Origin: Roseiarcus sp963696665
GTDB taxonomy: Bacteria; Pseudomonadota; Alphaproteobacteria; Rhizobiales; Beijerinckiaceae
NCBI GenBank assembly: GCA_963696665.1
Contig: CAVOLE010000004.1
Location: 372,001-436,000, forward strand
Reading direction: 5' to 3'
Length of the DNA: 64,000 nucleotides
Below the pieces are notes generated by a model that saw only the letters and a program-made list of their open reading frames with translations, made no database searches and was not told the DNA's origin. Shown in pieces: positions 55,711 through 64,000 of this stretch. Within the stretch, counting starts at the first letter, position 1. Each line of letters opens with the position of its first letter. The translations under genes were made by a program, and so were the position numbers.

Positions 55711-57165
55711 TCAAAGGCCTAGATCAGTCACCAGCTTCGGCCAGACGTGAGCCCATGGGCGGGCCTTCTCGAAAGCGCCCGAGGCGGCAAGGACGGTCTG
55801 GTCGGCAAGATGCCTGCCGATGATATGCAATCCGACCGGCAGACCATGCGAAGTGAAGCCCGCGGGAATGCTTGCCGCTGGCTGTCCGGTGAGGTTGCAG
55901 ATGAAGGTGAAGCAGAGCCATGCGCCCGAGCTGACCATCTTCCCTTCGATGACTTCGGGGCCTTGCATGTAGAGCGGGAACGGAGGAGCAGCGAGTGTCG
56001 GAGTCAGCAAGAGGTCATAGTTCTGCATGAACCGCCACATGTGATTGCAGACGCGCTGGCGCATCATTTTCGCGCTGGTCAAGTCTTCAGCCGTCCACGG
56101 GTAGTTCAGGAGGCCGACAAGATGCGGGGACATCTCCTTCTCGCGGCCTTTCATCATACGGCGCATGCCCACGAGGTCGCTGTCGCCGGCGACCAGCGTC
56201 CAGAACTGCGGAAATGGATCTTCCCATCCGGGACTGGCGCGTTCGACCGTGCAGCCGAGATCCGTCTCGAACACCCGCACCGCCTCGGATACGACGCGGC
56301 GCACCTCGGAATTGACCGGGGCGTAACCCCAGTCCTCGCTGTAGGCGATGCGCAGTCCCTTGATCCCTTCCGCCGGCGCCTTGAGATAGTCGACGTCGCC
56401 ACCGGGGATCGAATAGCGATCTCGCGGATCGGGACCGGTGATGACACTCAACATGAGGGCCGCATCGGCGACCGTGCGGCTCATCGGACCGACGTGTTCA
56501 ATCGACTCCCAGCTCGACACGCCTGGGTAGCGCTCGTCGCGGCAACCCGGATATAGGGGCACGCGGCCCATCGAGGCCTTCATGCCGAAGAGCCCGCAAT
56601 GAGCCGAGGGGATGCGGATCGAGCCGCCGCCATCCGAACCGATGGCGAAGGGGGAGACCCCTGCAGCAACGGATGCGCCCGAACCCGCGCTCGAGCCGCC
56701 GGAGGTCATGGCGAGATTCCAGGGATTGCGGGTCGCGGGAAAGACTGGATTGTGCCCGACGCCGCTGTAGCCGAACTCGGGAACATTGGTCTTGCCAAGG
56801 ATGACGGCGCCCGCCGCCTTGAGCCGTTCGACGCATATATCGTCCTCGTCCGGCACGAAGTCGCGGTACCAGGGCGAACCCATCACCGTCAGAATGTCTT
56901 TGGTGGCGACAAGGTCCTTGATGCCGATCGGCACGCCTGCGAGCGGTCCGGGGTCCTCGCCGGCGGCGATCTTGGCGTCGACAACGCCGGCTGCGGCGAG
57001 CGCCACTTCCGGCGTCGGCGTACAGAATGCATGAATATGGGGTTCGAGCGCCTCCATGCGCCGAAGCGCCGCCTTTGCCACCTCCGTCGCCGATAGTTTC
57101 TTGGACCTGACCGACGACGCGATCGTGACTGCATCCGAGCGACAGATTTCATTGTCAGTATTCAA
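55711..57165 (-). CDS. Amidase-signature amidase (fifth copy)
   Basis: A 484-residue AS-family amidase. I place the start at a TTG at 57165 with GAGGGA six bases upstream; longer in-frame starts would overlap the DppF-like gene by over 250 bases. Lys83 (GIKDL), cis-Ser158 (SGGSSAGS) and nucleophile Ser182 (SDGGGSIRIPSAHCG) are all present at normal spacing. Ten bases separate it from the DppF-like gene, so it belongs to the oligopeptide-type importer unit, suggesting that the imported compound is a peptide-like or larger amide. Confidence 0.9.
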   Translation of the reverse strand: MNTDNEICRSDAVTIASSVRSKKLSATEVAKAALRRMEALEPHIHAFCTPTPEVALAAAGVVDAKIAAGEDPGPLAGVPIGIKDLVATKDILTVMGSPWYRDFVPDEDDICVERLKAAGAVILGKTNVPEFGYSGVGHNPVFPATRNPWNLAMTSGGSSAGSGASVAAGVSPFAIGSDGGGSIRIPSAHCGLFGMKASMGRVPLYPGCRDERYPGVSSWESIEHVGPMSRTVADAALMLSVITGPDPRDRYSIPGGDVDYLKAPAEGIKGLRIAYSEDWGYAPVNSEVRRVVSEAVRVFETDLGCTVERASPGWEDPFPQFWTLVAGDSDLVGMRRMMKGREKEMSPHLVGLLNYPWTAEDLTSAKMMRQRVCNHMWRFMQNYDLLLTPTLAAPPFPLYMQGPEVIEGKMVSSGAWLCFTFICNLTGQPAASIPAGFTSHGLPVGLHIIGRHLADQTVLAASGAFEKARPWAHVWPKLVTDLGL

Positions 57166-57175
57166 GACGGATCCC

Positions 57176-58147
57176 TCAGGAAAAATGACAGGCGGCGGCG
57201 TGATCACGGCCCACCCCTCGCAGCAGCGGCATGACGCGATTGCAGATATCGGCGCTCTTTGCGCAGCGGCTGTAGAAGCGGCAGGTGCGTGGATCGGGAT
57301 CGATTGGGCTCGTCGGACTGCCGTCGAGGCGAGGCCGCGGCAGCCCTCGACGAGCGGGGTCAGGAATTGAGCCGACGAGCGCGGCCGTGTAGGGATGACG
57401 CGGATCTGTGAACAGCGCCTCGGTCGGGCCGACCTCGACAATCTTTCCCAGATACATGACCGCGACGCGCGAACAGAGCAGTCGCACGACGTTAAGGTCG
57501 TGCGACACGAACAGGTAACTCATCCCCAGCCGCTCGCGGAGTTCGGCGAGCAATTTCAGCACGACGGCCTGGACGGAAACGTCGAGCGCGGAGGTGGGTT
57601 CATCGAGAATGAGCAGCGAGGGCTCGACGGCGATCGCACGCGCGATGCCGACACGCGCCCGCTGGCCGCCGGAAAGCTGATGGGGGTAGCGACGCAGAAG
57701 CTCCGCAGGCAGGCCGACAAGCTCAGCCGCGCGCCGAACGCGCGCATCGATGTCCGTCGCGTTGCGGAGCCCTTGGAGGCGCTGCAGCGGATCGGCAATC
57801 GCGCGAAATACGTGGAAGGACGGATTGAGGCTCTCGGTCGGATCCTGGAACACAACCTGGATGCGGGCGCGGTCGGGGCTGCGGACAAAGCGCGCCTGCG
57901 ATACGGCGGTGATGTCGCGTCCGGAGAGTGCGATCGTTCCGCTGGTCGGATCCACGAGTCGAGCAAGCAAGCGCACCATCGTGGATTTGCCGCAACCCAA
58001 CTCGCCCACGAGGCCAACGCTCTCACCGGCTCCGATGACGAGGTCCACCTCGTCGACGGCATGAAGGCGCGCGCCCGGCGCGCCTCCCTTCACCGGATAG
58101 AACTTCGCGAGCTTCGTCGCCTCGAGCAGCGTCGCCGTCGCCGTCAT
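57176..58147 (-). CDS. Oligopeptide-type ABC transporter ATP-binding protein (DppF/OppF-like)
   Basis: A 323-residue ATPase: Walker A GELGCGKST, where Leu replaces the usual Ser, LSGGQRARVGIARA, Walker B LLILDEPTSALD, H-loop VSHDLN, and the C-terminal oligo_HPY extension (HPYTAALVGSIPDP, RTCRFYSRCAKSADIC). The ATG at 58147 overlaps the corrected DppD stop as ATGA. Pairs with DppD to drive peptide-type import. Confidence 0.93.
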   Translation of the reverse strand: MTATATLLEATKLAKFYPVKGGAPGARLHAVDEVDLVIGAGESVGLVGELGCGKSTMVRLLARLVDPTSGTIALSGRDITAVSQARFVRSPDRARIQVVFQDPTESLNPSFHVFRAIADPLQRLQGLRNATDIDARVRRAAELVGLPAELLRRYPHQLSGGQRARVGIARAIAVEPSLLILDEPTSALDVSVQAVVLKLLAELRERLGMSYLFVSHDLNVVRLLCSRVAVMYLGKIVEVGPTEALFTDPRHPYTAALVGSIPDPARRGLPRPRLDGSPTSPIDPDPRTCRFYSRCAKSADICNRVMPLLRGVGRDHAAACHFS

Positions 58148-59105
58148 AGCGGAAACCTGCAGCGCACGATGTGGTCCGGGCCGTATTGCCGCCATGGCAG
58201 GGGGGCTCGTCGCAAATTGGCTGGCGGCGCTCGCATCGCGCGCTGAAGCGACAAACCGGGAGCGGGCGGCGCAAATCGGGAAGCGAGCCTGGAATGGCGA
58301 TCAGGTCGTCCATGCGCGTTTCGGGCGTCGGCGTCGCGGCGAGAAGCTGGCGCGTGTAGGGGTGTGCGCTGTGGGTCAGAATCGCCTCGGTCGGCCCAGC
58401 CTCGACGACATGGCCGGCGTGCATCACCGCGATCCGGTCGCAATATTCCCCGGCGAGACCGAGGTCGTGAGTTATCAGAAGCGTCGACATGGCGCCGCCT
58501 CGGCTCATGTCGCGGATGAGATCCATGATCACTGCCTGCGTCGTGACATCGAGACCGGTCGTCGGTTCATCAGCGATCAGCACGGCAGGCGAGCAGGCAA
58601 GCGCCATCGCGATCATCACGCGCTGGCACATGCCGCCGGACAGTTCGAAAGGATAGGCTTGGGCGCGACGTTCCGGATCGGGAATACGCACGCGGGCGAG
58701 CGCGGCGATCGCCTCCCGCCTGAGCTCGCGGGTAGGGATGTTTGCGTGCTCGCGCAGGACGTCCTCGATCTGGTGACCGACCCTGCGGATCGGGTTGAGG
58801 GCGGTGCGCGGGCTCTGAAAGATCATCGCCATCTCGCGGCCGCGAAGCGCGTTCAAAGCAGCCGGCGTAGCGGTCAGAATTTCAGCGCCGCCCATATTTA
58901 TGTGGCCACTGGTGATGTCGGCGGCGTCGTCAAGCAGGCCCATGACGGCATATGCGGTGACGGACTTGCCGGACCCGCTCTCTCCTACGACGCCGAGGAT
59001 TTCGCCCTTGCCAAGCGTGAGCGACACGTCGTCGAGCGCTTGCACCGTCCCGTGGCGAGTACGGAAGTTCAACGAGAGGCTGTCGACGACGAGCTGAGCC
59101 GTCAT
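58144..59105 (-). CDS. Oligopeptide-type ABC transporter ATP-binding protein (DppD/OppD-like), small indel near the 3' end
   Basis: An about 320-residue ATPase with Walker A GESGSGKS, ELSGGMCQRVMIAMALA, Walker B VLIADEPTTGLD and the C-terminal CRFSARCERRQPICDEPP. As read, the frame then drifts and overlaps DppF by 125 bases. One more base in the run of six G at 58200-58205 restores PLPWRQYGPDHIVRC and a stop at 58144 overlapping DppF. Only the last 17 or so residues are affected, so the protein may be functional either way. Confidence 0.88.
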
Positions 59106-59953
59106 ACGCGCTTCCTGGGATCGAGCAGGTCGCGCAGGCCGTCACCGAGCATATTGAACGAGAAGACCGCGGCGACCAAGGCTGCTCCGGGAAACATGAA
59201 AGCCCACCACTCGCCGGAGATGATGTAGCTCGCGCCTTCCGAAACCATGATGCCCCATTCGGGCGTCGGAGGGCGCACCCCGAGCCCTATGAAGGAAAGG
59301 CCGGCAGCATTGAGGATCGCCCATCCCATATTCAGCGACGCCTGCACCATCATCGGGGGCAGGATGTTGGGAATGATGTGGTTGACGAGCGCCTGCAGCG
59401 ATGTGTTTCCGCCCATTCGCGCCGCTTCGACGTAACCGAGTTCGCGGCGCATATTCACTTCCGCACGCGCGAAGCGGCAATAGAACGGGAGGTTGATGAT
59501 CATCGTCGCGATGATGATGTTGAGAACGCTGTTGCCGAGCGCGGCGACGATGCCCATCGCTAGGACGAACAGCGGGAAGGCCATGATCGTGTCCATCACG
59601 CGGCCAACGACCACGTCGGTCCAGCCGCCGAAATATCCGGCCGCGGCGCCAAGCGCGAGGCCGACCACGAAGGAAAGCGCTACCGCCGAAATCGCCATGC
59701 CAAGGTCCAGCCTCGCGGCTACGATCACGCGGCTCAGGATGTCGCGCCCAAGCGCGTCCGTGCCAAACCAGTGGGCCGTGCTTGGAGGCGTCAATTTGAC
59801 GGCCGCGTCGGTCATCAGCGGATCGTAAGGCGCGAGAACCGGGCCCAGCACGGCGCAGACCGCCATCACCGCGAGCATTACGACGGCAATGAGCGTCAGG
59901 CGGTTCTCGCCGAACGCGTAGCGCGTGTTGCTAGCGAGAGTGGCGAAGCTCAT
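59102..59953 (-). CDS. Oligopeptide-type ABC transporter permease (DppC-like)
   Basis: A 283-residue permease. STAHWFGTDALGRDILSRV near 57-75 is the N-terminal hallmark of DppC/OppC, and the coupling loop is YVEAARMGGNTSLQALVNHIIPNI. About six helices. It overlaps the DppD start by 4 bases (ATGA) and follows the DppB-like gene by 7 bases. Confidence 0.93.
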   Translation of the reverse strand: MSFATLASNTRYAFGENRLTLIAVVMLAVMAVCAVLGPVLAPYDPLMTDAAVKLTPPSTAHWFGTDALGRDILSRVIVAARLDLGMAISAVALSFVVGLALGAAAGYFGGWTDVVVGRVMDTIMAFPLFVLAMGIVAALGNSVLNIIIATMIINLPFYCRFARAEVNMRRELGYVEAARMGGNTSLQALVNHIIPNILPPMMVQASLNMGWAILNAAGLSFIGLGVRPPTPEWGIMVSEGASYIISGEWWAFMFPGAALVAAVFSFNMLGDGLRDLLDPRKRV

Positions 59954-59960
59954 GCGCCTC

Positions 59961-60971
59961 TCACAACTCGAAGCGCACGCGCGGATCGATCATGGTCGCC
60001 GCGATGTCGACCGCGAGATTCAGGAGCACGTACAGGATCGCCATCATGAGGACGAAGCCCTGTACGGCGGCGTAGTCGGAGGCGAGCACGGCCGATACGG
60101 CATAGGCGCCGACACCCTGCCAGCCGAACACTTGCTCGATCAGCACGTTGGATCCCATCAGGAAGGAGAAGACCATTCCCAGCACGCTGGTGATGGGCAG
60201 GAGCGCGTTCCGAAAGGCGTAGGTGAACACGATCTTCGTCGTCGGCAGACCGCTCGCCCGCGCTGTGCGGACAAAATCGCTGCCCAGCGCTTCGAGCATC
60301 GCCGCGCGCGTGATGCGCGCGAGCGGCGCCAGGGCGAACAACCCTAGCGATACCGCAGGCAGCGTAAGCTGCGCCAGCGCAGCGCGAAAAACACCCCAGT
60401 CGCGCGCCAGCAGCGCGTCAACCGTATACGCGCCGGTGACCGTTGGCGGGGGCGAAAAATTGACTTCGTTGAGTCGCCCAACAGGCTCCGGCGCCCAGCC
60501 GAGGAGATAGTAGAAGACATAGACGAGCAACAGCCCGACAAAGAAGGTAGGGAAAGCGGCCGACACCGTCACGATGACGCGGCTCGCGTGGTCGATGGGT
60601 CCGTTGACCTTCATCGCCGACCACACGCCAAGGGGAACGGCGACCCCCACAGCAAAGATGATCGCGAAGGCGGAGAGTTCGAGGGAAGCGGGAAGCCGTT
60701 GTGCGAGGTCGACCAGCACTGGCTGTCCGGTCGTTAGCGAGTTGCCGAGATTTCCGTGCAGAAGATCGATGAAATAGCGCAGGAACTGTTCAGGCAGCGG
60801 CTGGTCCAGTCCAAGTGAGGCGCGGACGCTGGCGATCGAAGCCGCATTCGCGGCGGGCCCGGCGAAATAGGCCGCAGGATCGCCAGGCAGCGCATGCGAC
60901 AACAGAAACGTGACGACAACGACGCCGAGCAGGCTGGGCAACGTCCCAACGATCCGTCGTCCGATGAACAT
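59961..60971 (-). CDS. Oligopeptide-type ABC transporter permease (DppB-like)
   Basis: A 336-residue permease. MFIGRRIVGTLPSLLGVVVVTFLL is the first helix; SLGLDQPLPEQFLRYF with LHGNLGNSLTTGQPV matches the periplasmic loop of DppB. The EAA-type loop SDFVRTARASGLPTTKIVF and the end IDPRVRFEL are typical. The ATG at 60971 begins directly at the conserved N-terminus. First gene of the dppBCDF-amidase-SBP-amidase unit. Confidence 0.92.
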   Translation of the reverse strand: MFIGRRIVGTLPSLLGVVVVTFLLSHALPGDPAAYFAGPAANAASIASVRASLGLDQPLPEQFLRYFIDLLHGNLGNSLTTGQPVLVDLAQRLPASLELSAFAIIFAVGVAVPLGVWSAMKVNGPIDHASRVIVTVSAAFPTFFVGLLLVYVFYYLLGWAPEPVGRLNEVNFSPPPTVTGAYTVDALLARDWGVFRAALAQLTLPAVSLGLFALAPLARITRAAMLEALGSDFVRTARASGLPTTKIVFTYAFRNALLPITSVLGMVFSFLMGSNVLIEQVFGWQGVGAYAVSAVLASDYAAVQGFVLMMAILYVLLNLAVDIAATMIDPRVRFEL

Positions 60972-61474
60972 CAAGGCCGTTGGCTTCCCTTGGAGAGGCG
61001 GCGCGTCCTCCGGCGGGCCGCATGCGCACGATCGATAGGCTTGGACGGCTTCGAAGCAGGATGCGTGCCATGCCGACCCACGCCGTTGAGCTTGCGCACG
61101 GCTCCGTCGTGACCGTCCCGAAGCCCTCAGCAGAGGCGCGCGATACTTGAAGTGCGAAAGATTCGGCACGGCGCCTATTTGTCGGGCGACTCGCAATGCG
61201 CGCGGCTCATGTGAAAAAGCGTCAAAAGCATCTCGTCGCTCGAGACCGCGCCGATCGGTTGACGCTTGCTCAATCGAGGCGTCGCAAAACTGTCGTCTCT
61301 CTGTCGCAACAGCCTCAAGCGGCAGCCCTAGAAAAGCTGCGAGGTGCTTTTTCTGATTCGCGAGAGCGCGGGCTATAATCCTCCGGCGCCGGTGATTTGA
61401 GCCGGCGCAATGCCTTGGCTCGGGTTCTTTCGGCGACGGCCAGGCGGAAGTAGGCATAGTGAGGGCTAAGAGCG
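60972..61474. other. Divergent promoter region between dppB-like and pstB
   Basis: A 503-base gap. On the plus side TATAAT at 61374-61379 is a likely -10 element for pstB-phoU-phoB. A PHO-box-like direct repeat stands at 61290-61307. A GC-rich inverted repeat (GCCGG near 61385 and CCGGC near 61400) follows the -10. The part next to dppB shows nothing specific. No gene-like frame is present. Confidence 0.5.
61290..61307 (+). promoter_or_regulatory. PHO-box-like direct repeat
   Basis: CTGTCGT, four bases, CTGTCGC: close to the PhoB-binding repeat CTGTCAT-N4-CTGTCAT in motif and 11-base period. It is 168 bases upstream of pstB and phoB lies in the same operon. However, the best -10 is 67 bases downstream of it, farther than in classical PhoB-activated promoters, so another start site or a different role is possible. 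Confidence 0.45.
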
Positions 61475-62275
61475 ATGAGCGACGTTGAGGCCCAGGGGCC
61501 GCCCAGGGCGCCGGTTGGGGAAACGGAAAAGGTTCAGGTGCGCAAGCTCAATTTCTATTACGGGCAGACGCGGGCGCTCAAGGACGTGTCGCTCAATCTG
61601 TTCAAGGGTCAGGTGACGGCGTTCATCGGCCCTTCGGGCTGCGGCAAGTCGACGCTTCTGCGCGTTTTGAACCGCATGTATGACCTTTATCCCGGCCAGC
61701 GCGCCGAGGGCGAGGTCCTGCTCGATGGGGAGAACATCCTCTCGCCCAGCCTCGACCTCAATCTCTTGCGTTCGCGCGTCGGCATGGTGTTCCAGAAGCC
61801 GACGCCGTTTCCGATGACGATCTATGACAACATCGCCTTTGGCATCCGTCTCTATGAAAAGCTGCCGAAGTCGGAGATGGACGCCAGGGTCGAATCGGCT
61901 TTGAGCCGCGCGGCCTTGTGGGGCGAGGTCAAGAACAAGCTGAACGCCAGCGGGCTTAGCCTGTCGGGCGGCCAGCAGCAGCGCTTGTGCATCGCGCGCA
62001 CGGTGGCGATCAGCCCGGAAGTGATCCTGTTCGACGAGCCGGCGTCGGCGCTCGATCCGATCTCGACCGCCAAGATCGAGGAACTGATCGACGAATTGTC
62101 GGGCGACTACACGATCGCGATCGTCACCCACAACATGCAGCAGGCGGCGCGCGTGTCGCAATTCACCGCCTTCATGTATTTGGGCGAGATGGTCGAGTTC
62201 GATGAGACGAACACGGTGTTCACCGCGCCGCGCGACAAGCGCACGCAGGATTACGTGACTGGCCGCTTCGGCTGA
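61475..62275 (+). CDS. pstB: Phosphate ABC transporter ATP-binding protein PstB
   Basis: A 266-residue ATPase with all PstB features: Walker A GPSGCGKST at 52-60, GMVFQKPTPFPMTIYDN at 103-119, LSGGQQQR at 163-170, Walker B ILFDEPASALDP at 184-195 and the ending DYVTGRFG. It powers high-affinity phosphate uptake with PstSCA and takes part in phosphate signalling. The pstSCA genes that normally precede it are not upstream here; an oligopeptide importer is. Spacing to phoU is 15 bases. Confidence 0.95.
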   Translation: MSDVEAQGPPRAPVGETEKVQVRKLNFYYGQTRALKDVSLNLFKGQVTAFIGPSGCGKSTLLRVLNRMYDLYPGQRAEGEVLLDGENILSPSLDLNLLRSRVGMVFQKPTPFPMTIYDNIAFGIRLYEKLPKSEMDARVESALSRAALWGEVKNKLNASGLSLSGGQQQRLCIARTVAISPEVILFDEPASALDPISTAKIEELIDELSGDYTIAIVTHNMQQAARVSQFTAFMYLGEMVEFDETNTVFTAPRDKRTQDYVTGRFG

Positions 62276-62290
62276 CGGGAGGATTGGGCC

Positions 62291-63016
62291 GTGGCGGATC
62301 AGCACACTGTCAGAGCTTACGACAAGGATCTCGACCTGCTCGAGCGGCGGATCGCCGAGATGGGCGGCTTGGCCGAGAAAATGGTGATCGATGCGGTGGA
62401 CGCGCTTTCTTCAGGCGACGCGGCGCTTGCGCATCAGGTGGTGGAGACCGATCCCAGGCTCGACACGCTTCAGCGCGAGATCGAGGAGCAGGCGACGCTG
62501 ACGATCGCGCGAAGGCAGCCGGTGGCGATCGACTTGCGCGAGATCATCGGCGCCATTCGGGTCGCGGGCGATCTCGAGCGGGTGGGGGATCTCGCCAAGA
62601 ACATCGCGCGCCGCTCGGTCAAGATCGGCGTCGAAGGCCGGGCGCCCCACGCGATTGTCGGCATCAGGCACATGAACGAATTCGCCACCGAACTGATGAA
62701 GGACGTGCTCGACGCCTACGCCCAGCGCGACGTCGAGCGTGCGCGCGACGTGTGGGAGCGCGACGCCGAGCTCGACGCGCTCGAGGATTCGGTGTTCCGC
62801 GACCTGCTCACGCATATGATGGAGGATCCGCGCAACATCACGTTCTGCGCTCATCTTCTGTTTTGCTCGAAGAACATCGAGCGGATCGGCGACCACGCGA
62901 CCAACATCGCCGAGACCGTGGTCTATCTGGTGACGGGTTCGACGCTGCCGACCGATCGGCCGCGCGGCGGCCCGGACGCGGAGATCGCGGCTGAGACGAA
63001 CGGGGCGCGCCGATGA
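62291..63016 (+). CDS. phoU: Phosphate signalling protein PhoU
   Basis: A 241-residue all-helical protein of two PhoU repeats. The paired metal-binding motifs appear as DLERVGDLAKNIA near 94-106 and NIERIGDHATNIAE near 195-208. The GTG at 62291 is preceded by GGGAGG at 62277-62282. PhoU links Pst transporter activity to PhoR/PhoB. The stop overlaps the phoB start as ATGA. Confidence 0.95.
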   Translation: MADQHTVRAYDKDLDLLERRIAEMGGLAEKMVIDAVDALSSGDAALAHQVVETDPRLDTLQREIEEQATLTIARRQPVAIDLREIIGAIRVAGDLERVGDLAKNIARRSVKIGVEGRAPHAIVGIRHMNEFATELMKDVLDAYAQRDVERARDVWERDAELDALEDSVFRDLLTHMMEDPRNITFCAHLLFCSKNIERIGDHATNIAETVVYLVTGSTLPTDRPRGGPDAEIAAETNGARR

Positions 63017-63750
63017 ACCAGGCGCGCAAGGACATCGCGCGTGCCGGGCTTCCGTCGGCGCCGCGAATCCTGATCGTCGAGGACGAATCGGATCTGTCTT
63101 TGCTCTTAGGCTACAACCTCGAGGCGGAAGGCTATGTGGTCGAGAACGTCGAGCGCGGCGACGAAGCGGAGCTCAGGCTCGCGGAAAATGCGCCCGACCT
63201 GGTGATCCTCGATTGGATGCTGCCGGGCGTCTCGGGTCTCGAGATCTGCCGACGCTTGCGGGCGCGCGAATCGACCCGCACCCTTCCGGTGATCATGGTC
63301 ACCGCGCGAGGGGAAGAGGCTGAACGTGTCCGCGGTCTCTCCGTCGGCGCCGACGATTATGTCGTAAAACCCTTTTCGGTGCCCGAGCTCATGGCGCGGG
63401 TGCGCGCGCTTTTAAGGCGCAGCCGGCCCGAGCGGATCGCCGAGCGTCTCTATGCCGGCGATCTCGATCTCGACCGGGAGACGCGGCGGGTGAGGCGCGG
63501 CGCGCGCGACATCCATTTAGGTCCCACCGAGTTCAGGCTGCTCGAATATCTCCTGGAGAAGCCGGGGCGGGTGTTCTCGCGCGCGCAATTGCTCGATGGC
63601 GTGTGGGGCCAGGCGGCGGAGATCGACGAGCGCACGGTCGACGTCCATGTCGGGCGCCTGCGCAAGGCCCTGTCACGCGGCCGCGAACGCGACCCCATCC
63701 GAACCGTCCGCGGAACCGGCTACGCCTTCGACGAAACCTTCGGGAAATAG
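63013..63750 (+). CDS. phoB: Phosphate regulon response regulator PhoB
   Basis: A 245-residue OmpR-type regulator. The receiver has acidic residues Glu23/Asp24, phospho-acceptor Asp67 (ILDWMLPG), Thr97 and Lys119 (VVKPF). The winged-helix DNA-binding domain runs from about 145 to 240 with LGPTEFRLLEYL, DERTVDVHVGRLRKAL and RTVRGTGYAFD. It activates phosphate-starvation genes through PHO boxes. No phoR is seen in the window. A 6-base-arm inverted repeat at 63768-63791 follows without a T-run. Confidence 0.93.
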   Translation: MNQARKDIARAGLPSAPRILIVEDESDLSLLLGYNLEAEGYVVENVERGDEAELRLAENAPDLVILDWMLPGVSGLEICRRLRARESTRTLPVIMVTARGEEAERVRGLSVGADDYVVKPFSVPELMARVRALLRRSRPERIAERLYAGDLDLDRETRRVRRGARDIHLGPTEFRLLEYLLEKPGRVFSRAQLLDGVWGQAAEIDERTVDVHVGRLRKALSRGRERDPIRTVRGTGYAFDETFGK

Positions 63751-63853
63751 CGATTGAGAGAAGGTTTCGCTCGAGGCTTGCCAAGCGAGCGCCGAGCTTC
63801 GCGGTTAGGGGATCAGTTTGACGTTCCAATTTTGACTTGTCGCGAAGGCTTCC

Positions 63854-64000
63854 TCATTCGCCAATCGAGCGAATGGCCCGCGCCGGATTTCCTCCGACAA
63901 AAGTATTCGCGGGCACGTTCTTGGTGACGACCGAACCTGCCGCGACGACCGAATTCTCGCCCAGCGTTACGCCGCCGACGATGATGGCGCCGGCGGCGAT
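63854..64000 (-). CDS. Hexapeptide-repeat acyltransferase, truncated by the window
   Basis: The last 48 codons of a left-handed beta-helix transferase run from base 64000 to a TGA at 63854. Visible are the hexapeptide-like turns AGAIIVGGVTLGENSVVAAGSVVTK and the characteristic end NTFVGGNPARAIRSI of maltose/galactoside-type O-acetyltransferases. The active site and start lie outside the window. It is convergent with phoB, 103 bases apart. Confidence 0.8.
   Translation of the reverse strand: MAAGAIIVGGVTLGENSVVAAGSVVTKNVPANTFVGGNPARAIRSIGE

Noticed and set aside
1..64000. CRISPR arrays, tRNA or rRNA genes, complete insertion sequences
   Set aside because: No regularly spaced repeats, cloverleaf-like GGTTCGA/TTCGAATC blocks, rRNA cores or transposase-like frames were found by reading; only the short repeats listed were seen.

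Overview
The window is GC-rich, densely coded DNA from what looks like an alphaproteobacterium. The basis is the pstB-phoU-phoB order at the right end, many HAAT-type (Liv) transporters, an RpiR regulator and an AmiC/AmiR pair. A Hyphomicrobiales relative (Beijerinckiaceae/Methylocystaceae-like) is my best guess, but this is inference without a search. I see no tRNA, rRNA, CRISPR array or complete insertion sequence.

Layout. (1) 1-9258: the tail of a Liv-type ATPase, its solute-binding protein, an SMP-30 lactonase, an SDR oxidoreductase, a PRC-barrel protein, an MFS carrier, a GT4 glycosyltransferase and an ABC exporter. (2) 9618-19853, minus strand: an RpiR regulator followed by a sugar-type ABC importer (binding protein, two permeases, ATPase), a metal-dependent amidohydrolase, a C-terminal stub of an aldehyde dehydrogenase, a two-subunit GMC dehydrogenase and a DSD1/D-threonine-aldolase-like PLP enzyme. 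This reads as one uptake-plus-catabolism operon. (3) 20463-60971, minus strand: a roughly 40 kb amide-utilisation island. It has five amidase-signature (AS) amidases, three acetamidase/formamidase-family genes, three complete Liv-type importers, a polar-amino-acid-type importer, an oligopeptide-type importer, a RidA protein, a MetX-like hydrolase, two AraC regulators and the amide sensor/antiterminator pair amiC-amiR. (4) 61475-64000: pstB, phoU, phoB on the plus strand and a partial hexapeptide acyltransferase on the minus strand.

How it works together. Each importer in the island sits in the same transcription unit as one or two amidases, so the region looks built from uptake-plus-hydrolysis modules that release ammonium and a carboxylate. 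A sequence matching the sigma-54 consensus lies upstream of amiC. Its predicted leader contains a hairpin with an A1/G4 hexaloop, the kind of RNA that ANTAR proteins such as AmiR bind. This suggests nitrogen-controlled initiation plus amide-controlled antitermination of an operon that could run from amiC to the second livF.

Caution. At least seven genes carry a single-base insertion or deletion, mostly in short homopolymers, and one of them also has an in-frame stop. They are annotated as frameshifted, but systematic sequencing error is as good an explanation as gene decay. Coordinates of these genes span both frames.
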